Assembly: GCF_023701695.1 (NCBI RefSeq)
Contig: NZ_JAJOZC010000001.1
Location: 1,674,001-1,738,000 of the forward strand
DNA: 64,000 nt
Reading direction: 5' to 3'
DNA from: Streptomyces sp. RKAG290
GTDB taxonomy: Bacteria > Actinomycetota > Actinomycetes > Streptomycetales > Streptomycetaceae
This document shows, one piece after another, positions 1 through 11,711 of the stretch; positions within the stretch are counted from its first letter, which is position 1; the number at the start of each line of letters is the position of its first letter. The position numbers and the translations under genes are program-made. The notes under the pieces were generated by a model. That model was not told the DNA's origin and made no database searches. It worked only from the letters and a program-made list of their open reading frames with translations.

Positions 1-1011
1 GATCCGGCCGAGCTTCTCGGCGAGCGGCAGACCGGGACGGACGTCCTCGGCGATGACGCCGCCCTGGACGTTGACCGCGTCCGGCACCAGCTCACCGGCG
101 AGCGCGAGGCGCACCGACTTGGCGACCGCGATGCCCGCCTTCTCCTGGGCCTCGTCGGTGGAGGCGCCGAGGTGCGGGGTGCAGACGACCTGGTCGAACT
201 GGAACAGCGGGGAGTCCGTGCAGGGCTCCTTGGTGTACACGTCCAGACCGGCGCCGGCGACGCGGCCCTCCTTGAGGGCGGAGGCGAGCGCCTCCTCGTC
301 GACGATGCCACCGCGCGCGGCGTTGACGATGCGCACCGAGGGCTTGACCTTGTGCAGCGCCTCGTCGCCGATCAGGCCGAGGGTCTCCGGGGTCTTGGGG
401 AGGTGCACGGTGATGAAGTCGGAGACCTCGAGCAGCTCGTCCAGCGAGAGGAGCTTGACGCCCATCTGCGCGGCACGCGCGGGCTGTACGTAGGGGTCGA
501 ACGCGACGATCTTCATGCCGAAGGCCGACATGCGCTGCGCGACCAGGACGCCGATGCGGCCGAGGCCGACGACGCCGAGAGTCTTCTCGCTCAGCTCGAC
601 GCCCGTGTACTTGGAGCGCTTCCACTCGCCGTTCTTGAGGGCGGTGTTGGCCTGCGGGATGTTGCGCGCGGTGGCGACCAGCAGACCGCAGGCCAGCTCG
701 GCCGCGGTGACGATGTTGGAGGTCGGTGCGTTCACGACCATCACGCCGGCCTTGGTGGCCGAGGAGACATCGACGTTGTCCAGTCCGACGCCCGCGCGGG
801 CGACGACCTTCAGCTTCTTCGCGGCGGCCAGCGCCTCGGCGTCGACCTTGGTGGCGGAGCGCACCAGGATGGCGTCGACATCGGCGATCGCGGGGAGAAG
901 CTCGGCGCGGTCCGCGCCGTTGCAGTGCCGGATCTCAAAATCCGGGCCCAGGGCGTCCACCGTGGCGGGCGACAGCTCTTCAGCGATGAGTACGACAGGT
1001 TTCGAGCTCAC
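1..1011 (-). CDS. serA: D-3-phosphoglycerate dehydrogenase (3' end cut by window edge)
   Basis: The first enzyme of the phosphorylated serine pathway: it oxidises 3-phosphoglycerate to 3-phosphohydroxypyruvate with NAD in the cytosol. The 337 N-terminal codons are visible and the reading frame runs off the window start, so the C-terminal regulatory part is missing. The start is a GTG, giving the N-terminus SSKPVVLIAEEL, usual for the family. A Rossmann GLGRIG motif, the catalytic Arg in RGGIVDEEAL, the Glu in TKEP and the His in TPHLGAS are all present. It lies downstream of ilvC on the same strand but is separated by a strong hairpin and about 270 bases, so it probably has its own promoter. 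Serine made here feeds the glycine/serine genes at 50-55 kb. Confidence 0.96.
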   Translation of the reverse strand, partial: MSSKPVVLIAEELSPATVDALGPDFEIRHCNGADRAELLPAIADVDAILVRSATKVDAEALAAAKKLKVVARAGVGLDNVDVSSATKAGVMVVNAPTSNIVTAAELACGLLVATARNIPQANTALKNGEWKRSKYTGVELSEKTLGVVGLGRIGVLVAQRMSAFGMKIVAFDPYVQPARAAQMGVKLLSLDELLEVSDFITVHLPKTPETLGLIGDEALHKVKPSVRIVNAARGGIVDEEALASALKEGRVAGAGLDVYTKEPCTDSPLFQFDQVVCTPHLGASTDEAQEKAGIAVAKSVRLALAGELVPDAVNVQGGVIAEDVRPGLPLAEKLGRI

Positions 1012-1246
1012 GTGAGTCCTCACAGGTCCAGTGCGGACGGCCGTCCCGACGGCCGCAGGCGGTGGAGGGGCTTGCCGCGTGGAAGACGCACGACACTGTG
1101 GGCCTGACGCGTGTATGTGTCTTGAAGTGTAGTCATGCGCGACGGCGCATACTGCGCCCCGTTGGAAGGATCACCCACATGAGGCTGGACGACTTGTACA
1201 CACGTACGACGCCGCCTCTTCCAGCGGTGAAGCAGGGCTGACGCCT

Positions 1247-1274
1247 CAGGGGCGGGTCCGGGGACCCGCCCCTG
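1247..1274 (-). terminator. ilvC terminator hairpin
   Basis: A perfect 13-bp inverted repeat (1247-1259 with 1262-1274) with a two-base GG centre (loop enlarged in practice), beginning 11 bases after the ilvC stop. No U-tract follows, as is common in Streptomyces. It separates ilvC from serA. Confidence 0.75.
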
Positions 1275-1285
1275 GGGCATCGGTG

Positions 1286-2921
<1,636 letters not shown>

Positions 2922-2943
2922 GGAGTCGGTCTCTCTCTGTCTC

Positions 2944-4794
2944 TCAGTCGTCTTCGTTGTCGCCGAAGTCGGGGCGGACACCGCGGGCTGCCAGGACCTC
3001 GTCGTTGGAGGTGCCGGCGGCGACCATCGGCCACACCATGGCGTCCTCGTGGACGATGAAGTCGATGACGACCGGGCGGTCGTTGATCGCGTTGGCCTCG
3101 GCGATGGCCTTGTCCAGGTCGGCCGGGTCCTCGCAGCGGATCGCGTAGCAGCCCATGGCCTCGGACAGCTTGACGAAGTCGGGGACCCGGGTGCCCTTCG
3201 CCGGGATGCCGTCGGTGTCGGCGCCGGAGTGCAGCACGGTGTTGGAGTACCGCTGGTTGTAGAAGAGGGTCTGCCACTGGCGGACCATCCCGAGCGCGCC
3301 GTTGTTGATGATCGCGACCTTGATCGGGATGTTGTTGAGCGCGCAGGTGGTGAGCTCCTGATTGGTCATCTGGAAGCAGCCGTCACCGTCGATCGCCCAG
3401 ACCGCACGGTCGGGCATGCCCGCCTTGGCGCCCATCGCGGCCGGCACCGCGTACCCCATCGTCCCGGCACCGCCGGAGTTCAGCCAGGTGGAGGGCTGCT
3501 CGTAGTTGATGAAGTGCGAGGCCCACATCTGGTGCTGCCCGACGCCCGCCGCGAAGATGGTGCCCTCGGGGGCGAGTTCGCCGATCCGCTGGATGACCTG
3601 CTGCGGCGAGAGGCTGCCGTCCTCCGGCAGGTCGTAGCCGACGGGGTAGGTCTCGCGCCAGCGGTTGAGGTCCTTCCACCATGCGCTGTAGTCGCCGGTG
3701 TGGCCCTCGGTGTGCTCCGCCTGGACCGCCTGGACGAGGTCGGCGATGACCTCGCGGGCGTCCCCGACGATCGGCACGTCGGCCGCACGGTTCTTGCCGA
3801 TCTCGGCCGGGTCGATGTCCGCGTGCACGATCTTGGCGTACGGGGCGAAGCTGTCCAGCTTGCCGGTGACCCGGTCGTCGAACCGCGCCCCCAGGGCGAC
3901 GATCAGGTCGGCCTTCTGCAGCGCGGTGACGGCGGTGACCGAACCGTGCATGCCGGGCATCCCCACGTGCAGCGGGTGGCTGTCGGGGAAGGAGCCCAGC
4001 GCCATCAGCGTCGTGGTGACGGGCGCCTGGGTGAGCTCGGCCAGCACCTTCAGCTCGGCGGTGGCTCCGGCCTTCATGACGCCGCCGCCCACGTACAGCA
4101 CCGGGCGCTTGGCCTGGGCGATGAGCTTGGCGGCCTCACGGATCTGCTTGGCGTGCGGCTTGGTGACCGGACGGTAGCCGGGCAGGTCCATGGCCGGGGG
4201 CCAGCTGAAGGTGGTCTTCGACTGGAGGGCATCCTTGGCGATGTCGACGAGCACGGGGCCGGGACGGCCGGTGGAGGCGATGTGGAAGGCCTCCGCGATC
4301 GTGTGCGCGATGTCCTCGGCGCGGGTGACCAGGAAGTTGTGCTTGGTGATCGGCATGGTGATGCCGCAGATGTCGGCTTCCTGGAAGGCATCCGTACCGA
4401 TGGCGGCCGAGGCGACCTGGCCGGTGATCGCGACCATCGGCACGGAGTCCATGGCCGCGTCGGCGATCGGGGTGACCAGGTTGGTGGCGCCGGGACCCGA
4501 GGTGACCATGCAGACGCCGACCTTGCCGGTGGCCTGCGCGTAACCGGTGGCCGCGTGACCCGCACCCTGCTCGTGGCGGACGAGGATGTGGCGGACCCGG
4601 GTGGAGTCCATCAGCGGGTCGTACGCCGGCAGGATGCAGCCGCCGGGGAGACCGAATACCGTGTCGGCCCCGACTTCCTCAAGAGAGCGGATGAGGGACT
4701 GCGCGCCCGTGAGGTGCTCAACGGTGGCGGACGACGATCCGCCGTTACGGGCCCGCGGCTGGGGATGGTGGGCCCCGGTGGCCTGCTCGGTCAT
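2944..4794 (-). CDS. ilvB: Acetolactate synthase large (catalytic) subunit
   Basis: Thiamine-diphosphate enzyme condensing two pyruvates, or pyruvate with 2-oxobutyrate, as the committed step to valine, leucine and isoleucine. 616 residues. The catalytic Glu lies in [15 protein letters not shown], and the ThDP-binding motif runs from GDGCFQM to AIINN. The start is taken as the ATG at 4794 ([10 protein letters not shown]): the GAGAAG at 4803-4808 has better spacing to it than to the ATG at 4800. The leader upstream contains a leader peptide and terminator, so expression should fall when charged Ile/Leu/Val tRNAs are plentiful. Followed closely by ilvN. Confidence 0.97.
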   Translation of the reverse strand: MTEQATGAHHPQPRARNGGSSSATVEHLTGAQSLIRSLEEVGADTVFGLPGGCILPAYDPLMDSTRVRHILVRHEQGAGHAATGYAQATGKVGVCMVTSGPGATNLVTPIADAAMDSVPMVAITGQVASAAIGTDAFQEADICGITMPITKHNFLVTRAEDIAHTIAEAFHIASTGRPGPVLVDIAKDALQSKTTFSWPPAMDLPGYRPVTKPHAKQIREAAKLIAQAKRPVLYVGGGVMKAGATAELKVLAELTQAPVTTTLMALGSFPDSHPLHVGMPGMHGSVTAVTALQKADLIVALGARFDDRVTGKLDSFAPYAKIVHADIDPAEIGKNRAADVPIVGDAREVIADLVQAVQAEHTEGHTGDYSAWWKDLNRWRETYPVGYDLPEDGSLSPQQVIQRIGELAPEGTIFAAGVGQHQMWASHFINYEQPSTWLNSGGAGTMGYAVPAAMGAKAGMPDRAVWAIDGDGCFQMTNQELTTCALNNIPIKVAIINNGALGMVRQWQTLFYNQRYSNTVLHSGADTDGIPAKGTRVPDFVKLSEAMGCYAIRCEDPADLDKAIAEANAINDRPVVIDFIVHEDAMVWPMVAAGTSNDEVLAARGVRPDFGDNEDD

Positions 4795-4865
4795 CGGCAT
4801 TCTCTTCTCGAAGCTGAGGGTTTTTGCGATGTGTTTTGCGACGGTTTGCGTGGTGTCGGTGCAAC

Positions 4866-4899
4866 AAAAAACCCCTCGTGCCGTGAGGCAAGCGAGGGG
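4866..4899 (-). terminator. Rho-independent attenuator of the ilvBNC leader
   Basis: On the minus strand a CCCCTCG / CGAGGGG stem (4893-4899 with 4872-4878) is followed directly by six U residues (4866-4871). It lies about 70 bases upstream of ilvB and just after the leader peptide, the arrangement of a transcription attenuator. Its strong U-tract is unusual for this GC-rich sequence. Confidence 0.85.
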
Positions 4900-4917
4900 A
4901 GCGCGCCGGTGCGGTCT

Positions 4918-4942
4918 GCAGAGTGTCAAGGAGGAACTCTGC
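4918..4942 (-). promoter_or_regulatory. Leader hairpin upstream of the ilv attenuator
   Basis: A perfect 7-bp stem, GCAGAGT with ACTCTGC around an 11-base loop, begins two bases after the leader-peptide stop. By position it could be the pause hairpin or part of the anti-terminator. Which alternative pairs form cannot be decided by eye. Confidence 0.5.
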
Positions 4943-4943
4943 T

Positions 4944-4985
4944 TCAGCCGACGCGCTTTCCAAGTACGAGAATTCGGGTGCGCAT
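4944..4985 (-). CDS. ilvL: ilv operon leader peptide (13 aa)
   Basis: A 13-codon frame, ATG to TGA, encodes [13 protein letters not shown]. Five of the 13 residues are Ile, Leu or Val, four of them consecutive (ILVL). It sits between the likely promoter and the attenuator terminator of ilvBNC. Ribosome stalling at these codons would be expected to favour anti-termination. If the suggested -10 is right, the transcript begins almost at the ATG, so the peptide may be leaderless; alternatively GGAGAGAGG just upstream serves as ribosome binding site. Too short for ordinary gene finders. Confidence 0.8.
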   Translation of the reverse strand: MRTRILVLGKRVG

Positions 4986-4992
4986 GGCATTG

Positions 4993-5022
4993 ACCCTCTC
5001 TCCGACGCACTCGACGTGTCAA
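4993..5022 (-). promoter_or_regulatory. Candidate ilvB promoter
   Basis: On the minus strand TTGACA (5022-5017) and GAGGGT (4998-4993) are separated by 18 bases. The -10 is imperfect. The -35 overlaps the stop codon of the upstream GGDEF-EAL gene. Initiation would fall at or beside the leader-peptide ATG. Confidence 0.45.
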
Positions 5023-7955
5023 GTGGGTGGGACGGCCGTCTCACCATGTGAGCCGGTGAGGAGCGGGATCGAGCCGCCTGCCAGGACCGGCTGAGCGGCC
5101 GGGCTGCCGGGCACCGGGAACTCACCGCGGACCAGCGCACGGCGCAGCCGGTACTCGTCCAGCGGCCCGGAGAAGGCCATGCCCTGGCCGTGCGTGCAGC
5201 CCATGGCACGCAGGGCGAGGACCTGTTCCGGTACGTCGACGCCGTCGGCCACGGACTGCATGCCGAGGTCGCAGGCGATGCGCAGCAGCCCGCTGGTGAT
5301 CTTGTGCAGCCGGGCGGACTCGACGACTCCCTCCACCAGACCGCGGTCCAGTTTCAGTACGTCGATGGGGAGCCGGCGCAGGGCGTTGATCGCGGCGTAA
5401 CCGCTGCCGAAGCCGTCGAGCGCGATCCGCACGCCCAGCCGGCGCAGGGCGACCAGGCGCTGTTCGAGTTCGTCGAAGGGGACCCTCGGGTCGCTGTCGG
5501 CGACCTCGATCATCAGCGCCCCCGACGGCAGCCCGTAGCGGGTGAGCAGCGCCTCGACGGAACCGAACGGCATCCCCTTGTCGAGCAGCCTGCGGGCGGG
5601 GAGCCGGACGGCGACGGAGACCTGATGTCCGGCCCTGGCCCGGTCGGCGGCCTGCTCGACGGCCTCCTCCAGCAGCCAGCGGCCGAGCTCGGCGGTGCGG
5701 TCGCTGTCCTCGGCGACGCGGAGGAACTCGGCGGGGGTGAACAGGATCCCCTGGGCGGACCGCCAGCGGGCCTGCGCGGCGACGGCGGCGACCGTGCCGC
5801 TGGTCAGATGCACCACGGGCTGATGGAGCAGCGCGAACTCACCGTCGCGCAGTGCGGTGCGCAGCCGGGCCGCCAGCTCGGAGCGGCGCACCACCTCGGC
5901 CTGCATCTGCGGGGCGTAGAGCTCGACGCGGTCCTTGCCGCCCGCCTTGGCGCGGTACATGGCGAGATCCGCGTTGCGCATGAGGTCGTTGGGGGTGATG
6001 CCGGGCTCGGCGAAGGCGACACCGATGGAGGCGGTGACCCTGACCTCGCCGACTCCGATGCGGTAGGGCTGGGAGAGCGTGAGCCGCAGCCGTTCGGCGA
6101 TCTCGTGGACCTGGTACTCGCGGGCGGTCTGCTCGCGGCTGCCGTCTCCGACGATGAGGGCGGCGAACTCGTCCCCGCCGAGGCGCGCGGCGGTGTCCCC
6201 CACCCGTACGGAGTCCTGGAGGCGGCGTGCGGCCTGGATGAGGAGCTCGTCGCCCGCCTGGTGGCCGAGCCGGTCGTTGGCCGCCTTGAAGCCGTCCAGG
6301 TCGATGAAGAGCACGGCGGTGCCGGCGTCACCGGACCTGCGGCCGCCCAGGGTCCGGCGGACCCGGTCGGTGAAGAGCGCGCGGTTGGGCAGGTCGGTGA
6401 GCGGGTCATGCTCGGCGTTGTGCTGCAACTGGGCCTGCAGTCGCACCCGTTCGGTGACGTCGCGGCTGTTGAGGATCAGTCCGCCCTGGTGGCGGTTGAC
6501 CGTGGACTCGACGTTCAGCCAGTCGCCGGAGCCCGATCTGAAGCGGCACTCGATGCGGGTGGTGGGCTCCTCGCCGGGCGGGGCGGCGAGGAACCGTCGC
6601 ACCTCGTGCACCACCCGGCCCAGATCATCGGGATGGATGATCGAGGCGAGCTCGGCACCGATGAGGTCGTCCGCCTCGCGCCCGTAGACGCCGGAGGCGG
6701 CGGGGCTGACGTAGCGGAGTATGCCGGTGGGGGCGGCGATCATGATGACATCGCTGGAGCCCTGCACCAGGGAGCGGAAGTGGTTCTCCTTCTGGGCCAG
6801 CTCCTGGGTGAGGGCGATGTTGTCGACGAGCATGATGCCCTGCCGGACGACCAGCGCGAGCACCACCGTGCACCCCGTGAAGACCACGACGCGGTCCACC
6901 CTGCGGCCCTCGATGACGTTGTAGAGGATGCCCAGGGTGCAGACGGCGGCGGCGAGGTACGGCGTCAGCGCGGCCAGCGAGCCGGCGATGGGGCGGCTGG
7001 TGGTGCGCGGCGCCGGCCGCTGTTGGACAGCGTTGTCCTCTTCCCGGCCGACACCCCACGGGGCATACGCCAGGAGCAGCGAACCGGCGAACCAGCCCGC
7101 GTCGAGCAATTGGCCGGAATGGTAGGTCTGGCGCAGCAGCGGCGAGGTGAAGAGGGCATCGCACAGGACCGTCAGGGCGAGCGCGGCGATGGCGGTGTTC
7201 ACCGCGGCGCGGTTGACGCTGGAGCGCCGGAAGTGCAGTGCGAGGACCATGGAGACCAGCACGATGTCGAGCAGCGGGTAGGCCAGCGAGAGCGCCGCCC
7301 GGGCCACGCTGGCGCCCTCGACGTCCGCGAGGTGTGCGGTGTGGGCGAGGGCGAGGCTCCAGGAGAGCGTGAGGAGCGAACCGCCGATCAGCCAGGAGTC
7401 GAGCACCAGGCATACCCAGCCGGCCCGGGTGACGGGGCGCTTGGCGAGAACCAGCAGCCCGACGATGGCGGGCGGCGCGAAGCAGAGGTAGAAGAGATCG
7501 GCGAGGGACGGGCTGGGCACCGGGAGCCCGCGCACGAACTCGTACCAGCCCCAGACCGCGTTGCCCCCGGCGGCCATCAGGGAGGAGAGCGAGAACAGCA
7601 GCCAGGCGGGCCGGAACCTGTTGTCGGCGGCGCCCGCGAAGAGGAAGCAGGAGACGGCGGCGACCAGGGCGGCGACACTGAGGCCGAAGTCCCCCATGAA
7701 CAGGGCCAGTCGCGGCGAACCCCAGCCCACGGCCGCACCCACCGCGTACCCGGCGCAGACGAGGCCGAGGAGGACCTGCGGGAGCAGCGCGGGCGCCCGC
7801 GCGACAGCCGGCTGCCGGGCCAGGAGCGCTCCGCGGCTGCTCGCCGGCGCGCTCACCGGGGTGTCCCCGAGGTGGCCCGCCGGATGCGGCGCCGGCGCAC
7901 CGGACGCATCAGCGGCCGCCTTCGGCAGCCCCGCAGTGTCGGATCGTTCGCCCAT
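5019..7955 (-). CDS. Membrane PAS-GGDEF-EAL protein with degenerate EAL
   Basis: A 978-residue cyclic-di-GMP signalling protein. Order: a long multi-helix membrane region (about residues 57-375, roughly nine to ten segments), a PAS domain (about 390-500), a GGDEF domain (about 510-675) and an EAL-type domain (about 690-940). The GGDEF motif (593-597) is intact and an RxxD inhibitory site (RVGD, 584-587) stands five residues before it, so diguanylate cyclase activity with product inhibition is plausible. The EAL signature is not intact: the Glu-Ala-Leu position reads AAQ (726-728), and the usual DDFGTGYS reads LDGFGSGYA. Phosphodiesterase activity is therefore unlikely and the domain may bind c-di-GMP or partners. 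Start ATG at 7955. Its stop overlaps the presumed ilvB promoter. Confidence 0.9.
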   Translation of the reverse strand: MGERSDTAGLPKAAADASGAPAPHPAGHLGDTPVSAPASSRGALLARQPAVARAPALLPQVLLGLVCAGYAVGAAVGWGSPRLALFMGDFGLSVAALVAAVSCFLFAGAADNRFRPAWLLFSLSSLMAAGGNAVWGWYEFVRGLPVPSPSLADLFYLCFAPPAIVGLLVLAKRPVTRAGWVCLVLDSWLIGGSLLTLSWSLALAHTAHLADVEGASVARAALSLAYPLLDIVLVSMVLALHFRRSSVNRAAVNTAIAALALTVLCDALFTSPLLRQTYHSGQLLDAGWFAGSLLLAYAPWGVGREEDNAVQQRPAPRTTSRPIAGSLAALTPYLAAAVCTLGILYNVIEGRRVDRVVVFTGCTVVLALVVRQGIMLVDNIALTQELAQKENHFRSLVQGSSDVIMIAAPTGILRYVSPAASGVYGREADDLIGAELASIIHPDDLGRVVHEVRRFLAAPPGEEPTTRIECRFRSGSGDWLNVESTVNRHQGGLILNSRDVTERVRLQAQLQHNAEHDPLTDLPNRALFTDRVRRTLGGRRSGDAGTAVLFIDLDGFKAANDRLGHQAGDELLIQAARRLQDSVRVGDTAARLGGDEFAALIVGDGSREQTAREYQVHEIAERLRLTLSQPYRIGVGEVRVTASIGVAFAEPGITPNDLMRNADLAMYRAKAGGKDRVELYAPQMQAEVVRRSELAARLRTALRDGEFALLHQPVVHLTSGTVAAVAAQARWRSAQGILFTPAEFLRVAEDSDRTAELGRWLLEEAVEQAADRARAGHQVSVAVRLPARRLLDKGMPFGSVEALLTRYGLPSGALMIEVADSDPRVPFDELEQRLVALRRLGVRIALDGFGSGYAAINALRRLPIDVLKLDRGLVEGVVESARLHKITSGLLRIACDLGMQSVADGVDVPEQVLALRAMGCTHGQGMAFSGPLDEYRLRRALVRGEFPVPGSPAAQPVLAGGSIPLLTGSHGETAVPPT

Positions 7956-8140
7956 CGGCCGTACATCGCCCGTCGCCCCCTCGCGTGTGGCTTCCTCCCC
8001 GGCGCCGTCCCTTCCACGGCGCAGCCTCCCTTTCGGGACGATACACCAGACTCGTCACGCAGGGACATAGTTCCTCTACTCTCCGTGACGAGCTGGGGAG
8101 TTGCAGGCACCGAGCACGGCGGAGCGTGCTCGCAGCGCGT

Positions 8141-9103
8141 TCAGCCGATGGTGCGCACGACGTTGTGCACCGGCTCTCCCGCGGCGAAACGGCTGAGCTG
8201 TCCCGACAGCAGACGCTTGGCGCGAGGCAGGAACGCCGAGGTGCTGCCGCCCACGTGCGGCGTGATCAGGACATTCGGAGCATGCCAGAGGGGATGGCCG
8301 GAAGGGAGCGGTTCCGGGTCGGTGACGTCGAGAGCGGCGAGCAGTCGGCCGGACTCGAGTTCGGACAACAGGGACTTGGTGTCGACGACGCCGCCGCGGG
8401 CGACGTTCACCAGCAGTGCCCCGTCGGGCATGGCCGCGAGGAAGTCCGCGTCCACCAGCCCTTGTGTGGACGGGTTCAGCGGGGTGGACAGAATCACGAT
8501 GTCGGCTCGGGGCAGCAGCGTGGGCAGGTCGTCGAGCGTGTGTACGGGGCCGCGCGCGGTTGTCCGCGCAGAGCGTGCGACGCGCGCCACCCGCGCACAC
8601 TCGAAGGGCGCGAGCCGGTCCTCGATGGCGGAACCGATCGATCCGTACCCCACGATCAGCACGGACTTGTCGGCGAGCGCCGGGTAGAACCCGGACCGCC
8701 ACTCCTCCTTGTCCTGGCCGTGCACGAACCCGGGGAAACCGCGCAGGGAGGCGAGGATCAGCGCGAGGGTGAGTTCGGCCGTGGAGGCCTCGTGGACCCC
8801 CTTGGCGTTGCACAGCCGGACACCGGCGGGCAGCAGGCCGAGCCCCGGCTCGACATGGTCGATGCCCGCGGAGAGCGTCTGCACGACCTGCACCGAACTC
8901 ATCCCGGCGAGCGGCCGGACCGCGACCTCGGGGCCCTTCATGTACGGAACGACGTAGAAGGCGCAGTGGGCGGGGTCGGCCGGGTAGTCCTGCCCGCCGT
9001 CCCAGAAACGGTAGTTGAGACCCTCGGGGAGTCCTTCGATCCCGTCGGCCGGAATCGGCAGCCAGACGTCGGGGGCGGGGGCGGTGTTCGTGGTGGAAGT
9101 CAT
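8141..9103 (-). CDS. D-isomer-specific 2-hydroxyacid dehydrogenase
   Basis: A 320-residue NAD(P)-dependent oxidoreductase of the D-2-hydroxyacid dehydrogenase family, probably acting on a small 2-oxo acid; the substrate cannot be read from sequence. The Rossmann motif GYGSIGSAIE is central, with the catalytic Arg in NVARGGVVDT, the Glu in DPEPLPSGHP and the His in TPHVGGS. The start is taken at the ATG at 9103 (MTSTTNTAP); a longer frame to 9448 overlaps the divergent aldo-keto reductase gene and has no family similarity. No clear ribosome binding site precedes the ATG. The 46-base divergent gap with the next gene must hold both promoters. Confidence 0.9.
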   Translation of the reverse strand: MTSTTNTAPAPDVWLPIPADGIEGLPEGLNYRFWDGGQDYPADPAHCAFYVVPYMKGPEVAVRPLAGMSSVQVVQTLSAGIDHVEPGLGLLPAGVRLCNAKGVHEASTAELTLALILASLRGFPGFVHGQDKEEWRSGFYPALADKSVLIVGYGSIGSAIEDRLAPFECARVARVARSARTTARGPVHTLDDLPTLLPRADIVILSTPLNPSTQGLVDADFLAAMPDGALLVNVARGGVVDTKSLLSELESGRLLAALDVTDPEPLPSGHPLWHAPNVLITPHVGGSTSAFLPRAKRLLSGQLSRFAAGEPVHNVVRTIG

Positions 9104-9149
9104 GGTCAGGAGGCTATGCGAAGGCCCGCGGGGAGCAGAGGTTAGTTTT

Positions 9150-10193
9150 GTGGGTGCGGAGTGGTCCCGTGCCGGCGGGACCGAGGGAGGGTTCGGGGAG
9201 TTGGAGCGCAGGAGTCTCGGTGCGGCGGCGCTCGCCGTGGGCGCCGTCGGTCTCGGCTGCATGCCGATGAGCTGGGCGTACAGCGCCTCGCAGCAGCGCG
9301 GTGACCATGCCCTGCGCGCGGTGCACGCGGCGCTCGACGCCGGCGTCGAGCTGCTCGACACGGCCGACATGTACGGCCCGTTCACCAATGAACTGCTGGT
9401 GGGCCGGGCGCTGAAGGGACGCCGTGCGGATGCCTTCATCTCCACCAAGTGCGGGCTGCTGGTGGGCGATCAGCACGTCGTGGCCAACGGCCGGCCCGGC
9501 TATGTGCGGCGGGCCTGTGACGCCTCGCTGCGACGGCTGCAGACCGATGTGATCGATCTGTACCAACTGCACCGGCCCGACCCCGAGGTGCCCGTCGAGG
9601 AGACCTGGGGCGCGATGGCCGGGCTGGTGGCCGCGGGAAAGGTACGGGCTCTGGGGCTGTGCGCGATCGGGGCGCGGGCTTCGCGCCGGCCGGGTGCCCG
9701 GATGCATGACGGAACGATCCGGCAGCTGGAACGGGTACAGCAGGTGTTCCCGGTGAGCGCGGTGCAGGCGGAACTCTCGGTGTGGTCCCCGCAGGCGCTG
9801 GAATCGCTGCTTCCGTGGTGTTCGGCGCGGGGGGTGGGGTTCCTGGCGGCGATGCCGCTGGGCAACGGCTACCTGACGGGGACGCTCACACCGGGGCAGG
9901 GGTTCGAACCGGACGACCTGCGGGCCAGGCATCCGCGGTTCACCGCCGAGATGATGGCGGCGAACCAGCCGGTGGTGGTGGGGCTGCGGCGGGTCGCGGA
10001 GCGGCACGGTGCGACGCCCGCGCAGGTGGCGCTGGCCTGGGCGCTGCGGCAGGGGCCGCAGGTGGTCCCGGTGCCGGGAACCAAGCAGGAGCGCTGGGCG
10101 GTGGAGAACGCGGGGGCGGCCGGGCTGACGCTGACGGCGCTGGACCTCGCGGAGCTCGACCGGCTGCCGCCGGCGCGGGAGTCGTGGGACTGA
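9150..10193 (+). CDS. Aldo/keto reductase
   Basis: A 347-residue NADPH-dependent oxidoreductase of the aldo/keto reductase superfamily, a cytosolic TIM barrel of unknown substrate. The catalytic tetrad is visible: Asp and Tyr in DTADMYGP, Lys in STKCG, His in YQLHRPDP. A C-terminal cofactor-binding stretch (VPVPGTKQ) is present. The GTG at 9150 has AGAGG eight bases upstream; a TTG at 9201, which starts the conserved ERRSLGAAALAVG strand directly, is the alternative and gives 330 residues. Upstream in-frame codons back to 9015 overlap the divergent dehydrogenase and are rejected. It stands alone, followed by a short repeat-containing gap. Confidence 0.9.
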   Translation: MGAEWSRAGGTEGGFGELERRSLGAAALAVGAVGLGCMPMSWAYSASQQRGDHALRAVHAALDAGVELLDTADMYGPFTNELLVGRALKGRRADAFISTKCGLLVGDQHVVANGRPGYVRRACDASLRRLQTDVIDLYQLHRPDPEVPVEETWGAMAGLVAAGKVRALGLCAIGARASRRPGARMHDGTIRQLERVQQVFPVSAVQAELSVWSPQALESLLPWCSARGVGFLAAMPLGNGYLTGTLTPGQGFEPDDLRARHPRFTAEMMAANQPVVVGLRRVAERHGATPAQVALAWALRQGPQVVPVPGTKQERWAVENAGAAGLTLTALDLAELDRLPPARESWD

Positions 10194-10283
10194 CCGCCGG
10201 GGCGCGCGGTGCCGGGGCGCCGGTCCGCTGCCGTCCGATCGCCGTGCCGTCGGACGCCGGACGCTGATTCCTGATCGCCGGTC

Positions 10284-10311
10284 GCTGATCGCTGATCGCT
10301 GATCGCTGATC
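10284..10311. repeat. Four tandem copies of GCTGATC
   Basis: Four exact head-to-tail 7-base units, with related but imperfect CTGATC units just before (from about 10264). They lie between two unrelated plus-strand genes. Nothing in the sequence shows a function; slippage-prone spacer is the simplest reading. Confidence 0.85.
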
Positions 10312-10396
10312 GAGAAAGTCGGCCGTCATCGGGAACCTCGGGCGGGGCTGCGGTGTAAGAACAGGTAGACAGGCGGCCGTCGAAGGGATCGGTGCG

Positions 10397-11680
10397 GTGT
10401 TCGGATCTGTGCAGGAGCCGGTGGGGCGTCACACGACGCCTCCGCGGAGTCGCGGTACGTGGCGGCCTACGGGCGCGGGAGCGCGGCGCGGAGCGGTGGC
10501 GTTGCTGGCGATCGGCGCGCTGACGCTCGCCGCGGGGTGCTCCTCGCACGAGGGGGCTCAGAGCACGGCCGGCCAGGGGGCGGGTTCTCCTTCCGGGACC
10601 CCGTCGGGCAAGTCGAGTCCGGCGGGTTCGCCCTCGCCCTCCGCCTCGCGGCCCACGGTCGCTCCACCGCCCGCGAAGGGCTCGGCGAAGGTGGTGTCGA
10701 CGCTCACGGAGGGGCTGGACTCACCGTGGGGCCTCGCGGCGCTGCCGGGCGGTGACCTGCTGGTGTCCTCGCGTGACAAGGGGACGATCACCAGGATCGA
10801 CGCGAAGAGCGGGAAGAAGACGCTGCTGGGCACCGTGCCCGGGGTGGCTCCCGCCGGGGAGGGCGGGCTGCTGGGGATCGCGGTCTCCCCCACCTTCGGC
10901 ACGGATCACCTGGTCTACGCGTACTTCACCACCGCTTCGGACAACCGCATCGCCCGCATGCTCTACGACGAGGACGGGAAGACCGCCGGTCAGCTGCTCG
11001 GCGCCCCCGACACGATCCTGCGGGGCATCCCGAAGGGCTCCATCCACAACGGCGGGCGGCTCGCCTTCGGCCCGGACCACATGCTGTACGCGGGGACGGG
11101 CGAGACCGGGGACGACGGCTTCGCGCAGGACAAGAAGTCGCTGGCCGGCAAGATCCTGCGGATGACGCCGGACGGGGAGCCGCTGCACGGCAACCCGCAG
11201 GCCGACTCCGTGGTGTATTCGTACGGTCACCGCAATGTGCAGGGGCTGGCCTGGGACAGCCGGAAGCAGCTGTGGGCTTCCGAATTCGGCCAGGACACCT
11301 GGGACGAGCTGAACCGGATCGTGCCGGGCGGAAACTACGGCTGGCCGGATGCCGAGGGCAAGGCCGGCGAGGCCGGGTTCCGTGATCCCGTGGCACAGTG
11401 GAAGACGTCCGAGGCGTCCCCGAGCGGCATCGCCTTCGCCAAGGGTTCGATCTGGATGGCCGGTCTGCGGGGTGAGCGGCTCTGGCGCATTCCCCTGTCC
11501 GGTACGGACGACAAGGAACCCCTGGCGGCTCCGCAGTCGTTCCTGAAGGGGAAGTACGGCCGTCTGCGCACCGTGCTCGCTGCGGGCGGCAACAAGCTCT
11601 GGCTCGTCACGAGCGAGACGGACACCCGCGGCACCCCGAAGCCCGGAGACGACAAGATCCTGCTGGTCGAGGTGCGGTAG
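10397..11680 (+). CDS. PQQ-dependent sugar (glucose/sorbosone) dehydrogenase-like lipoprotein
   Basis: A 427-residue exported protein. A basic N-terminus, a hydrophobic segment (about residues 30-48) and the lipobox LAAGC mark it as a lipoprotein, followed by a Ser/Pro-rich linker to about residue 90. The rest is a six-bladed beta-propeller of the soluble glucose/sorbosone dehydrogenase type, with the marks PWGLAALPGGDLL, EGGLLGIAVSP, and HRNVQGLAWD carrying a likely PQQ-contacting His-Arg-Asn. The GTG start at 10397 has GAAGGG ten bases upstream. It would oxidise sugars at the outer face of the membrane if PQQ is available; no PQQ synthesis genes are seen in this window. A small DUF6191-like gene follows. 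Confidence 0.88.
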   Translation: MFGSVQEPVGRHTTPPRSRGTWRPTGAGARRGAVALLAIGALTLAAGCSSHEGAQSTAGQGAGSPSGTPSGKSSPAGSPSPSASRPTVAPPPAKGSAKVVSTLTEGLDSPWGLAALPGGDLLVSSRDKGTITRIDAKSGKKTLLGTVPGVAPAGEGGLLGIAVSPTFGTDHLVYAYFTTASDNRIARMLYDEDGKTAGQLLGAPDTILRGIPKGSIHNGGRLAFGPDHMLYAGTGETGDDGFAQDKKSLAGKILRMTPDGEPLHGNPQADSVVYSYGHRNVQGLAWDSRKQLWASEFGQDTWDELNRIVPGGNYGWPDAEGKAGEAGFRDPVAQWKTSEASPSGIAFAKGSIWMAGLRGERLWRIPLSGTDDKEPLAAPQSFLKGKYGRLRTVLAAGGNKLWLVTSETDTRGTPKPGDDKILLVEVR

Positions 11681-11711
11681 CGGCCACAGCAGGCGGAAGG
11701 GTGCGCGGCCC

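Noticed and set aside
5190..8687. An 1165-codon plus-strand frame opposite the PAS-GGDEF-EAL gene.
   Set aside because: Antisense shadow with Gly/Arg/Asp-rich composition.
9899..9915. GGTTCGAAC resembling a tRNA T-loop.
   Set aside because: It lies in the conserved coding frame of the aldo/keto reductase and no acceptor or anticodon stem can be built around it.
10264..10316. Short tandem repeats as a CRISPR array.
   Set aside because: The units are 7 bases with no spacers, and no cas gene is present.
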